Below are positions 1 through 5,242 of a stretch of DNA of 5,242 bases, one piece after another. Each line of letters starts with the position of its first letter. The stretch's first letter is position 1. The stretch is taken from assembly GCA_002362625.1 (NCBI GenBank), contig DEUP01000027.1:1-5242 (forward strand), written 5' to 3'. The position numbers and the translations under genes were made by a program. The notes under the pieces were generated by a model. It was not told the DNA's origin, made no database searches, and saw nothing but the letters and a program-made list of their open reading frames with translations. This DNA comes from Clostridiales bacterium UBA3259 (GTDB lineage: Bacteria > Bacillota_A > Clostridia > Oscillospirales > Oscillospiraceae).

Positions 1-129
1 GGTCTCACCGATCTTGTAGTTCTTACCTGTATAGAACAGGATACGCTCGGTGGTGGTAGTCTTACCGGCATCGATGTGCGCCATGATGCCGAAGTTTCTT
101 GTATTCTCCAGAGAATACTGTCTAGGCAT
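1..129 (-). CDS. fusA: Translation elongation factor G, N-terminal fragment (cut by window edge)
   Basis: Elongation factor G is the ribosomal translocase GTPase; with RRF it also helps recycle ribosomes in the cytoplasm. Only the first 43 codons are in the window, running off at base 1 on the minus strand. They read [20 protein letters not shown] and continue with [15 protein letters not shown]. This is the start of EF-G, with the P-loop (G1 motif AHIDAGKTT, residues 17-25) that binds GTP phosphates, followed by the beginning of switch I. The ATG is at 129-127. It is preceded by a good Shine-Dalgarno (AAAGGAGAT, 143-135) in the 15-base gap after the rpsG stop, so rpsG and fusA are co-transcribed. 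This ORF runs in from the edge and is short, but the family call is firm from the P-loop and the position after rpsG. Nothing can be said about fusidic acid resistance sites, which lie outside the window. Confidence 0.95.
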   Translation of the reverse strand, partial: MPRQYSLENTRNFGIMAHIDAGKTTTTERILFYTGKNYKIGET

Positions 130-134
130 TGGTT

Positions 135-143
135 ATCTCCTTT
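135..143 (-). promoter_or_regulatory. fusA ribosome binding site
   Basis: The minus strand reads AAAGGAGAT between the rpsG stop (147-145) and the fusA ATG (129). The AGGAG core (141-137) is 7 bases from the start codon. It fills almost the whole intergenic gap, consistent with translational coupling of S7 and EF-G. Confidence 0.85.
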
Positions 144-144
144 A

Positions 145-615
145 TTACCAGCGGAAATGAGCGAAGGCCTTGTTGGCTTCGGCCATCTTGTGGACGTCTT
201 CACGCTTCTTTACAGACGCGCCGGTACCGTTGGCAGCGTCCATGATCTCAGCGGCCAGCCGCTCCTTCATGGTGTTCTCGCTGCGGGCGCGGCTGTAAGT
301 GGTGATCCACCGCAGACCCAGGGTCTGGCGGCGGTCAGGACGAACCTCGATAGGCACCTGATAGGTGGCGCCGCCGACACGGCGGGCCTTCAGCTCCATA
401 GCGGGCATAATGTTTTCCATAGCCTGCTGGAAGACCTCCAGACCGTTCTTGCCGGTCTTGTTCTCGACGATTTCAAAGGCACCATACACGACCTTCTGGG
501 CAACGCCCTTCTTGCCGTCCAGCATGATGCTGTTCACGAGCTTGGTAACCAGAACGGAATTGTAATTGGGATCCGGGAGGATCTCTCTCTTGGGAACATT
601 ACCTCTTCTGGGCAC
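145..615 (-). CDS. rpsG: 30S ribosomal protein S7
   Basis: S7 is a primary 16S rRNA-binding protein. It nucleates assembly of the 30S head and lines the E site and mRNA exit path. The protein starts (V/M)[19 protein letters not shown] and carries the typical S7 core [16 protein letters not shown], then [13 protein letters not shown], ending in AFAHFRW. I place the start at the GTG 615-613, giving 156 residues, the usual bacterial length and the canonical PRRG N-terminus. A strong AGGAGGG lies 7 bases upstream (629-623). An in-frame ATG at 633 would add MKEGSK, but its bases run into that Shine-Dalgarno and it has no ribosome site of its own. The gene follows rpsL after a long structured 201-base gap and precedes fusA by 15 bases, the classic str operon order. 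In E. coli S7 represses its own operon by binding the rpsL-rpsG intercistronic RNA; the structured gap here could serve the same role, but that is inference. Confidence 0.96.
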   Translation of the reverse strand: MPRRGNVPKREILPDPNYNSVLVTKLVNSIMLDGKKGVAQKVVYGAFEIVENKTGKNGLEVFQQAMENIMPAMELKARRVGGATYQVPIEVRPDRRQTLGLRWITTYSRARSENTMKERLAAEIMDAANGTGASVKKREDVHKMAEANKAFAHFRW

Positions 616-622
616 TTTGCTT

Positions 623-629
623 CCCTCCT
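623..629 (-). promoter_or_regulatory. rpsG ribosome binding site that fixes the GTG start
   Basis: The minus strand reads AGGAGGG, then a 7-base spacer (AAGCAAA), then GTG at 615. This near-perfect match to the 16S 3' end, at ideal spacing, selects the GTG start over the in-frame ATG at 633-631, which directly abuts the same purine run. Confidence 0.85.
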
Positions 630-656
630 TCATAATATAATGATTTCATCGGTACT

Positions 657-713
657 CGAAAGCATTCCGCCGAAAATCCCCTTTAGGGCTTTTCGCCGGA
701 GGGGTTGCTTTCG
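657..713 (-). promoter_or_regulatory. Long multi-tier hairpin in the rpsG leader
   Basis: In the minus-strand RNA an outer 8-bp stem pairs CGAAAGCA (713-706) with TGCTTTCG (664-657). After an asymmetric internal loop, TCCG (700-697) pairs with CGGA (669-666). A G-G mismatch (696/670) follows, then CGAAAA (695-690) pairs with TTTTCG (676-671), and an inner CCC (688-686) pairs with GGG (681-679) around a TAAA loop. This gives about 21 base pairs. No U-run follows the 3' arm, so it is not an intrinsic terminator. It ends about 28 bases before the rpsG Shine-Dalgarno, a position suited to an S7 autoregulatory site or an RNase processing site. The structure is seen in the sequence; the function is inferred. 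Confidence 0.6.
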
Positions 714-742
714 TTGTGCCTGGCCAGAGGTTCCTTATATAT

Positions 743-773
743 AAAAAACCATCATGGCAAGGCAAAGCCTTGC
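743..773 (-). promoter_or_regulatory. Hairpin plus nearby U-run between rpsL and rpsG, possible weak attenuator
   Basis: The minus strand has a perfect 7-bp stem GCAAGGC/GCCTTGC (773-767 with 763-757) around a TTT loop. Eight bases later comes a run of six T (748-743). An intrinsic terminator normally has the U-tract directly at the stem base, so the gap argues for weak or partial termination, or only a structured spacer. It lies about 44 bases after the rpsL stop. Confidence 0.3.
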
Positions 774-816
774 GAAAGGGCTTGGATTGGGTCAAAGTTT
801 GTTTTGGCGAGGAGAA

Positions 817-1239
817 TTACTTCTTCTTAGCCTTGGGACGCTTCGCGCCGTACTTGGAGCGAGCCTGCATCCGGTTCTGTACGCCCTGGGTATCCAGAGT
901 GCCGCGGATGATGTGGTAACGGACACCAGGCAGGTCCTTGACACGGCCGCCGCGGATCAGCACCACGGAGTGCTCCTGCAGGTTGTGGCCAACACCGGGA
1001 ATGTAAGCGGAAACTTCCATGCCGTTGGTCAGACGCACACGGGCGATCTTACGCAGAGCGGAGTTAGGCTTCTTGGGGGTGGTGGTACGGACAGCAGTGC
1101 AGACACCGCGCTTCTGGGGGGAGGGCAGGGTGGTCGCCTTGTTCTCCAGGGTGTTCAGGCCTCTCTGCAGAGCGGGAGCGGTGGACTTGTAGGTGACCTG
1201 CTGACGGCCACTTCTGACAAGCTGATTAAAAGTAGGCAT
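817..1239 (-). CDS. rpsL: 30S ribosomal protein S12
   Basis: S12 sits at the decoding centre and controls tRNA selection accuracy. The 140-residue protein begins MPTFNQLVR and has the Gram-positive-type insertion before PQKRGVCT (residues 41-48), which makes it longer than the 124-residue E. coli form. The two decoding loops are intact: [11 protein letters not shown] (54-64) and [13 protein letters not shown] (97-109). By my alignment K56 and K101 correspond to E. coli K43 and K88 (initiator Met counted), the main streptomycin-resistance positions. Both are wild type, so no rpsL-based streptomycin resistance is predicted. D102 is the residue that RimO methylthiolates in some bacteria. The C-terminus is the usual basic tail KRPKAKKK. 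The ATG has AGGAG at 1251-1247 with a 7-base spacer. The gene follows rplGB by 66 bases and precedes rpsG by 201 bases. Confidence 0.98.
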   Translation of the reverse strand: MPTFNQLVRSGRQQVTYKSTAPALQRGLNTLENKATTLPSPQKRGVCTAVRTTTPKKPNSALRKIARVRLTNGMEVSAYIPGVGHNLQEHSVVLIRGGRVKDLPGVRYHIIRGTLDTQGVQNRMQARSKYGAKRPKAKKK

Positions 1240-1246
1240 TCTTGAT

Positions 1247-1251
1247 CTCCT
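1247..1251 (-). promoter_or_regulatory. rpsL ribosome binding site
   Basis: The minus strand reads AGGAG (within AAAGGAGATC), 7 bases from the rpsL ATG at 1239. It is the same form of site as at fusA, and contrasts with rplGB, which has none. Confidence 0.85.
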
Positions 1252-1264
1252 TTCTTTGGTTTTC

Positions 1265-1305
1265 GCCTTTCGGCTTTTATATTCTACGGAATTTTTCCGA
1301 TAGAA
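1265..1305 (-). promoter_or_regulatory. Two small hairpins in the rplGB-rpsL gap
   Basis: Directly after the rplGB stop, the minus strand pairs TTCTA+CGGAA (1305-1301 and 1299-1295, one bulged T at 1300) with TTCCG+TAGAA (1291-1282) around an AAA loop: 10 bp. A second hairpin, GCC/GGC with a GAAA (GNRA) tetraloop, lies at 1274-1265. Neither is followed by a U-tract, so readthrough into rpsL is expected. They may separate the two cistrons or mark a processing site; function is unknown. Confidence 0.45.
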
Positions 1306-1593
1306 TCAATTTTCTGTCACAACGGCTGCTGCCGCCGCGCCCACCTCGATGCCGCAGGCCCTTCCCAGGGCATTCATTTCGGGGACCCAGGTGATCTGGA
1401 TATGATGTTCGACGCACAGGGCCTGAAGCGGCAGCGTCAGCGAGGGATCCGCGTCCTTCGCCAGGTAAATTCTTTTGGCCCGACCGGAGGCCACAGCCTT
1501 GCGCAGCTGCTTGGCACCCACGACCACCTTGTCCTTTTTCAGGTCCGGTAAATCGCCGCACTCAGGGATTTTACAGTCTTTTTTCTTATCCAT
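1306..1593 (-). CDS. rplGB: L7Ae/L30e-family k-turn RNA-binding protein (YbxF/RplGB-like)
   Basis: This 95-residue protein belongs to the ribosomal L7Ae/L30e/S12e/Gadd45 family, whose members bind kink-turn RNA. Residues 23-95 match the B. subtilis YbxF pattern as I remember it: VVVGAKQLRKAV, then AKRIYLAKDADP (39-50), and the hallmark LGRACGIEVGAAAAAVV (76-92). In Firmicutes this gene normally lies between rpoC and rpsL; here it is directly before rpsL but not after rpoC. Its role is uncertain: in B. subtilis the protein binds k-turns in vitro and associates with ribosomes. The N-terminal segment (1-20) is lysine-rich and has two cysteines (C7, C12) I would not expect from the family. The ATG at 1593 has no Shine-Dalgarno and lies 10 bases after a strong -10 box; a stop (TAA 1602-1600) blocks any upstream extension. 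An alternative start is GTG at 1527 or 1521, with AAGGA upstream, which would leave only the family core. Confidence 0.9.
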   Translation of the reverse strand: MDKKKDCKIPECGDLPDLKKDKVVVGAKQLRKAVASGRAKRIYLAKDADPSLTLPLQALCVEHHIQITWVPEMNALGRACGIEVGAAAAAVVTEN

Positions 1594-1603
1594 ACGAATT
1601 TAT

Positions 1604-1631
1604 ATTATACGCATTTTCCGGAAAAAGTCAA
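1604..1631 (-). promoter_or_regulatory. Sigma-A promoter of the rplGB-rpsL-rpsG-fusA operon
   Basis: On the minus strand a -35 box TTGACT (1631-1626) is followed by a 16-base spacer and a perfect -10 box TATAAT (1609-1604). Eleven of twelve box positions match the consensus. Transcription should start near 1597, which puts the rplGB ATG (1593) within about 5 bases of the RNA 5' end. The spacer contains the palindrome TTTTCCGGAAAA (1625-1614). It lies directly downstream of the pot operon terminator, so the str operon has its own transcription start here. Confidence 0.85.
1614..1625. repeat. Perfect 12-base palindrome inside the promoter spacer
   Basis: TTTTCCGGAAAA reads the same on both strands and lies wholly between the -35 and -10 boxes. 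A dimeric repressor bound here would block RNA polymerase. It could equally be a chance product of AT-rich spacer sequence; no second copy is seen nearby. Confidence 0.4.
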
Positions 1632-1695
1632 CAAAAATATAGCAAATTTTTCGCAGTCCGGTGGATTTTCTCTTGTCAAATCCGACGATTTGTTG

Positions 1696-1733
1696 AAAAT
1701 AGCCGTCCACGGAGGACAATTCTCCGTGGACGG
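1696..1733 (-). terminator. Intrinsic terminator of the pot operon
   Basis: The minus strand has a perfect 12-bp GC-rich stem, CCGTCCACGGAG (1733-1722) with CTCCGTGGACGG (1714-1703), around a 7-base loop AATTGTC. CTA and a TTTT run (1699-1696) follow. It begins 6 bases after the potCD stop codon. The U-tract is short and interrupted, but the stem is very stable, and a fresh promoter lies just beyond. Confidence 0.85.
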
Positions 1734-1739
1734 TGTCTA

Positions 1740-3701
1740 TCAGTTGATCTTGATATTTTCCCAAAGGGTGTTGAGATAATGGAGGGTATCCCTGTCCAGA
1801 TTCCGATAAGCCTGAGCGTTATAGCTTTCAGAGAAGCTCGTTAGCTTCGGGTACAGCACCTCTATCACGTCCTCCCCCATATCCTCAAGATACGTCTCAT
1901 TTTCAAAGACCAGAGAGTTGGGCGAGGCGTAGTAGGTATACTCCGCGTTGGCAACCGCAGGCTCCTCGGAGAGCATATAGTTAATGAAAATCTCCGCCAG
2001 CTCCTTATTCTGGGCGCAGGCGGGGATGCACATGGCATCCACATAGAAATTGGTGCGCTCCGGGTAGTAGAATTGCAGGTCCACATTGTCCGCCTGGGCA
2101 TCCACCATGGTGAAGTAGTCGCCGGCATAGTAAGCGCCGATGGCCGCCTCCCCGGACTCCATCATGTTGTAGATTTCGTCCATAACGTAGCTGTAGACCA
2201 GAGGCCGCTGCCGGAGCATTTCCTCGTAGGCCCTGTCCCAGTCCGCCGGATCCGTGGTGTTCACGTCCAGTCCCAGCTTGTACATAGCTGTGCCGAAGGC
2301 GTCCCGGGAGTTGTTGAACTGCAAGATGGAGCCGGCGTACTTTTCGTTCCACATGAGATCCCAGTCCTGGGCATCCTGTTCGTCCACCACACTCGCGTTG
2401 TAGATCACGCCCACAATGCCATAGGTGTAGGGCACAGTGTATTGGTTCTCCGGATCATAGTACAGTCCCCGGAAGTCCTCCCCAATATATTCGAAGTTCG
2501 GAATATTGTCAAAGTCCAGGGGCAGCAGCATGTCCTCCTCCCGCATCCGGGCAATCATGTAGTCCGAGGGGATGATCACATCATAGTTCACCGCGCCGCT
2601 GCTGATTTTATTGTACATGTCCTCGTTGGAGGCGAAGGTGGAGTAGTTGACCTGTACCGGACGGCCGTAGGTCTCCTCGTACCAGCTTTCAAACTCCCGA
2701 ACGGTGTCGAAGGTGTCCTCGCTGCCGTCGGAGATATATTCGCCCCAGTTGTAGACGTTCAGGGTCAGGGGCCGCTGGCGCAAAGCAACCAGGCACACGC
2801 ACAGGATCACCAGAGCGCCGCCTCCGGCAAGCTGGAGGCGCTTCACCGTCTTCCGGCTCAGCTCCTTACGCTCCCGGCGCTTCTTTGGCTTCCGGGCCTC
2901 CTCGTCCTCATTGCTGACAAAGTTGTTCATCAGCAGCAGGGAGAGGGTGACAAAGAAAATGATGGTGGCCAGGGCGTACATTTTGGGCGTCACGGTCTTC
3001 TTGGTCATGGAATAGATCCGGATGGGCAGGGTTTCAAAGCCTGCGCCGGAGGTAAAGTAGCTGATGACGAAGTCATCCAGGGACATGGTAAAGGCCATAA
3101 TGGCGCCGGTGATCACGCCGGGCATGATCTCCGGCAGCTCCACCTTGAAGAAGGCTCCCGCGGGGGTGCAGCCCAAGTCCATGGCCGCCTCGGGCAGGGC
3201 CTTGTCCATCTGCTTGAGCTTGGGCAGCACCTGCAAGATCACATAGGGCAGGCAGAAGGTGACGTGGGCAATGAGCATGGTCCAGAAGCTCAGGCTGCTG
3301 GCGCTTCCCAGGAGCCTGCCCACAAACACGAACATGAGCATCAGGGAGATGCCGGTGATGATGTCCGGGTTGGTCATGGGAATGTCGGTGACGGTATTCA
3401 GCACCCGCCGTGCCCATTTGCTTCTCAGCTTATGGATGCCCACGGCGGCGGCGGTGCCCATAACGGTGGAAATGGCCGTGGCGGACAGGGCCAGGGTAAA
3501 GGTGTTTTTCACAGCCAAAAGGGTATTCCGGTCAGACAGCAGCTCCTGGTACCACCGCAGGGAAAAGCCGGAATAGACGGACAGGCTTTTGGATGCGTTG
3601 AAGGAGTAAACGAGCATGACCACAATGGGCGCGAACAGGAACGCGAAGACCAGACCGGTATAGATTTTGGAGCGAAGGCGCAGCTTTGGCGTATCTTCCA
3701 T
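1740..3701 (-). CDS. potCD: Polyamine ABC transporter: fused PotC permease and PotD substrate-binding protein
   Basis: One continuous 653-residue frame joins two proteins that are normally separate. Residues 1-262 are a PotC-type permease with six predicted membrane helices (about 14-34, 66-88, 105-130, 139-160, 197-217, 242-260) and the EAA loop that docks on the ATPase (EAAMDLGCTPAG from 171). A highly basic cytoplasmic linker follows (270-289, KPKKRRERKELSRKTVKR), then a seventh helix (291-307) that should carry the chain outward. Residues 312-653 are a PotD-type binding protein: YNWGEY (317-322), STFASNEDMYNKI (354-366), YDVIIPSDY (373-381), YASPN (591-595). Aligned from memory to E. coli PotD, the amine-binding acid D257 is kept as D555, and W34, S83, Y85 and Y293 correspond to W319, S379, Y381 and Y591, while two pocket tryptophans are tyrosine (Y525, Y553). 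No lipobox is evident, as expected if the binding domain is anchored by fusion. The ATG overlaps the potB stop (TAATG), with GGAGGTGAGG upstream. It imports spermidine and/or putrescine; substrate preference is uncertain. Confidence 0.93.
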   Translation of the reverse strand: MEDTPKLRLRSKIYTGLVFAFLFAPIVVMLVYSFNASKSLSVYSGFSLRWYQELLSDRNTLLAVKNTFTLALSATAISTVMGTAAAVGIHKLRSKWARRVLNTVTDIPMTNPDIITGISLMLMFVFVGRLLGSASSLSFWTMLIAHVTFCLPYVILQVLPKLKQMDKALPEAAMDLGCTPAGAFFKVELPEIMPGVITGAIMAFTMSLDDFVISYFTSGAGFETLPIRIYSMTKKTVTPKMYALATIIFFVTLSLLLMNNFVSNEDEEARKPKKRRERKELSRKTVKRLQLAGGGALVILCVCLVALRQRPLTLNVYNWGEYISDGSEDTFDTVREFESWYEETYGRPVQVNYSTFASNEDMYNKISSGAVNYDVIIPSDYMIARMREEDMLLPLDFDNIPNFEYIGEDFRGLYYDPENQYTVPYTYGIVGVIYNASVVDEQDAQDWDLMWNEKYAGSILQFNNSRDAFGTAMYKLGLDVNTTDPADWDRAYEEMLRQRPLVYSYVMDEIYNMMESGEAAIGAYYAGDYFTMVDAQADNVDLQFYYPERTNFYVDAMCIPACAQNKELAEIFINYMLSEEPAVANAEYTYYASPNSLVFENETYLEDMGEDVIEVLYPKLTSFSESYNAQAYRNLDRDTLHYLNTLWENIKIN

Positions 3702-4567
3702 TATTCCTCACCTCCATAGACGTAACGGGCGGTGACATACTTGACAAGGGCCATGGCCGCAAGCAGAATCACCATAAGAATAAAGGCCATGGCGGCGGCA
3801 AAGTGGAGGTTGTTCGCCACATACTGTCCCTCGATGGCGTCGCCAATGAGGAAGAACTTGCCGCTGCCCAGCTTCTGGGAAATATAGAAGGTGCTGATGG
3901 AAGGAATCAGAACCATGGTAATGCCGGAGATCACGCCGGGCAGGCTCAGAGGGAAGATCACCCGCCGGAGGGTGGCCAGGCTGTCGCAGCCCAAGTCCCG
4001 GGCGGCCTCGATAAGCTTATAGTCCATCTTCGCCATAATGGAGTAGATGGGCAGCACCATATAGGGGAAGTAGTCATAGACCATGCCGATGATCACCGCC
4101 CCCTCCGTACCGATGATGTGGAGCCTTTGCAGGCCCAGACCCGCCAGGAGGTTGTTGAAAATGCCCGTATCCTGTAAAATGGTCATCCAGGCGTAGGTGC
4201 GGATCAGGAAGTTCATCCACATGGGAATCATAATCAGGGTCATCATGGTCTGCTGGGTCTTGGGCTTGGCTCTGGACATAATATAGGCCAGAGGATAGCC
4301 CAGCAGCAAACAAATAAACGTGGAGATTACCGCCAGCTTCAGGGAGCGCCAGAAGATCAGCAGGTAGGTGTGTACCTCCTGGGATACGCCGCCCTCCGTG
4401 GTAACATTGCTGGTGGCGGTGAAGAACCGGACAAAGTGCTCCATGGTGAACCGGAAGTCGTTGTCCGTAAAGGCGTAGTAGCCGACGAAGGCCAGGGGCA
4501 CCAGAATGAACAGCAGCGCCCAAAGGGAATAGGGCAGCAGGGCCGCCCGATAGGTATTTTTCTTCAT
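3701..4567 (-). CDS. potB: Spermidine/putrescine ABC transporter permease PotB
   Basis: This 288-residue inner-membrane protein is the first of the two permease subunits that form the polyamine channel. Six hydrophobic helices are visible (about 9-31, 74-97, 109-131, 155-178, 209-231, 256-279). The EAA motif that contacts the ATPase is at 187-215 ([16 protein letters not shown], then LPGVISG). The stretch [15 protein letters not shown] (117-131) is typical of PotB/PotH proteins. A longer extracellular segment (about 32-70, with [10 protein letters not shown]) separates helices 1 and 2. The ATG at 4567 overlaps the potA stop by 4 bases (ATGA) and has GAGG 7 bases upstream; its TAA stop overlaps the potCD start by one base. 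This indicates translational coupling and equal subunit output. It should pair with the PotC half of the next protein as a heterodimer. The length is normal and nothing is broken. Confidence 0.95.
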   Translation of the reverse strand: MKKNTYRAALLPYSLWALLFILVPLAFVGYYAFTDNDFRFTMEHFVRFFTATSNVTTEGGVSQEVHTYLLIFWRSLKLAVISTFICLLLGYPLAYIMSRAKPKTQQTMMTLIMIPMWMNFLIRTYAWMTILQDTGIFNNLLAGLGLQRLHIIGTEGAVIIGMVYDYFPYMVLPIYSIMAKMDYKLIEAARDLGCDSLATLRRVIFPLSLPGVISGITMVLIPSISTFYISQKLGSGKFFLIGDAIEGQYVANNLHFAAAMAFILMVILLAAMALVKYVTARYVYGGEE

Positions 4568-5242
4568 CCCTCTTCCTCGCTTCCCGGATCAGACAGCTCG
4601 TCCAGCTCGCTGGAGAAGGAGGAATAGTCTCCGAACATACCGGAATACTTGGACTTTTTCATAATGTGAATGGCGTCGGGATCCAGGCGCAGGCCGATAA
4701 ACTCCCCTTCATTCACGCTTTCCGTGGTCTGGATCATCCACTTAAAGCCCTGGATGTCCACGATAATCTCGTTGTGAACGCCCATGAAGGTGACGGAGGT
4801 GACGGTGCCCTGGAACTGGCCGTCCTGAGCAGGTACGATATCCACATCCTCCGGCCGCACCACCACGTCCACCGGCTCGTTTTTCCCAAAGCCATAGTCC
4901 AGGCACTCAAATACATGGCCCGCAAAGCGCACCCGATAGTCCTCCAGCATAACGCCGTCCACGATATTGCTCTCCCCGATAAAGTCCGCCACGAAGGCGT
5001 TTTTCGGCTCGTTGTAAATATCCGTGGGAGAGCCAATCTGCTGAATCTTGCCCTCGCTCATGACCACGATGGTGTCGGACATAGAAAGGGCCTCCTCCTG
5101 ATCGTGGGTGACGAAGATGAAGGTGATCCCCGTGGACTTCTGAATCTTTTTCAGCTCCTGCTGCATGTCCTTGCGAAGCTTCAGGTCCAACGCGCCCAGA
5201 GGCTCGTCCAGCAATAGCACCCTGGGGTGGCTGATCAGCGCC
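4564..5242 (-). CDS. potA: Spermidine/putrescine ABC transporter ATP-binding protein PotA, C-terminal part (cut by window edge)
   Basis: The frame enters from the window end, so Walker A and the LSGGQ signature lie outside; 225 residues are visible. They open with ALISHPR and the Walker B stretch VLLLDEP, then the D-loop GALDLKLR, and the H-loop VTHDQEEAL about 46 residues in. These complete the second half of an ABC ATPase domain. [20 protein letters not shown] and [18 protein letters not shown] lead into a C-terminal TOBE-type regulatory domain ([11 protein letters not shown], then [10 protein letters not shown]). PotA hydrolyses ATP at the cytoplasmic face to drive polyamine import through PotB and PotCD. 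The protein ends in a serine- and acid-rich tail ([16 protein letters not shown]). The GTG at 5220 lies inside Walker B and is not a real start. The TGA stop overlaps the potB start. The polyamine assignment, rather than iron or sulfate, rests mainly on the downstream PotB and PotCD genes. Confidence 0.93.
   Translation of the reverse strand, partial: ALISHPRVLLLDEPLGALDLKLRKDMQQELKKIQKSTGITFIFVTHDQEEALSMSDTIVVMSEGKIQQIGSPTDIYNEPKNAFVADFIGESNIVDGVMLEDYRVRFAGHVFECLDYGFGKNEPVDVVVRPEDVDIVPAQDGQFQGTVTSVTFMGVHNEIIVDIQGFKWMIQTTESVNEGEFIGLRLDPDAIHIMKKSKYSGMFGDYSSFSSELDELSDPGSEEEG

Noticed and set aside
657..713. The rpsG leader hairpin as an intrinsic terminator
   Set aside because: No U-run follows the 3' arm on the minus strand, and rpsG-fusA needs transcription through it.
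76..744. A 222-residue open frame on the plus strand
   Set aside because: It runs antisense across fusA and rpsG and into the leader, with no ribosome site or domain; it is a shadow of conserved ribosomal genes.
736..765. Possible internal promoter for rpsG-fusA (TTGCCT, 18 bases, TATATA)
   Set aside because: Each box matches only 4 of 6 consensus positions and overlaps the hairpin and U-run; too weak to call.
1674..1679. A perfect TTGACA (-35 consensus) on the minus strand upstream of the str promoter
   Set aside because: No -10-like hexamer lies 16-18 bases downstream (the region is GC-rich, around CTGCGA). The extended -10-like TGCTATATT further on is about 32 bases away and has no matching -35.
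1677..1692. Small inverted repeat CAAATC/GATTTG just past the pot terminator
   Set aside because: Six-base arms in AT-rich sequence with no U-tract or partner site; likely chance.
2073..3719. A 548-residue open frame on the plus strand
   Set aside because: It lies antisense to potCD, whose both halves match known families. The translation is low-complexity (rich in G, H, V and Q) with no recognisable domain, as expected from the mirror of GC-rich coding sequence.
3686..5217. Plus-strand frames opposite potB and potA (163 and 183 residues)
   Set aside because: They are antisense shadows of well-matched transporter genes, with no family similarity I can recognise.
1..5242. A new defence, mobile or CRISPR-like system
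   Set aside because: Every stretch over 300 bases is covered by recognisable transporter or ribosomal genes; no repeats, integrase, transposase, tRNA or array is visible.

Overview
The window reads as chromosome of a moderately GC-rich, low-branching Gram-positive (Clostridia; I would guess an Oscillospiraceae-like gut lineage). Support for this: the Bacillus/Clostridium form of ribosomal protein S12 with its extended N-terminal region, an L7Ae-like YbxF/RplGB protein just upstream of rpsL, strong AGGAG ribosome binding sites, and a polyamine ABC transporter of low-GC Gram-positive type. The family placement is inference; no marker here fixes the genus. All genes lie on the minus strand, so transcription runs from high to low coordinates.

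Region 1 (5242 down to 1740) is a tightly coupled polyamine (spermidine/putrescine) importer operon. It holds the C-terminal part of the ATPase PotA (cut by the window edge), the permease PotB, and a single 653-residue protein joining the permease PotC to the substrate-binding protein PotD. potA and potB overlap by 4 bases (ATGA), and potB and potCD by 1 base (TAATG). A 12-bp perfect hairpin followed by a short U-tract closes the operon just after the potCD stop.

Region 2 (1695 to 1594) is a short intergenic stretch with a near-consensus sigma-A promoter (TTGACT, 16 bp, TATAAT). Its -10 box lies only 10 bases before the next start codon, so the first gene of the next operon may be translated from a nearly leaderless mRNA. 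The promoter spacer contains a perfect 12-base palindrome.

Region 3 (1593 to 1) is the str operon: an L7Ae-like k-turn-binding protein (rplGB), rpsL (S12), rpsG (S7) and the first 43 codons of fusA (EF-G). The usual upstream partner rpoC is absent; the pot operon sits there instead. The 201-base rpsL-rpsG gap is unusually structured, with a long multi-tier hairpin in front of rpsG and a smaller hairpin with a nearby U-run closer to rpsL. rpsG most likely starts at a GTG at 615, not at the ATG at 633.

I see no mobile element, CRISPR array, tRNA, rRNA or new defence system. The most notable points are the PotC-PotD fusion, the probable leaderless start of rplGB, and the structured rpsG leader.
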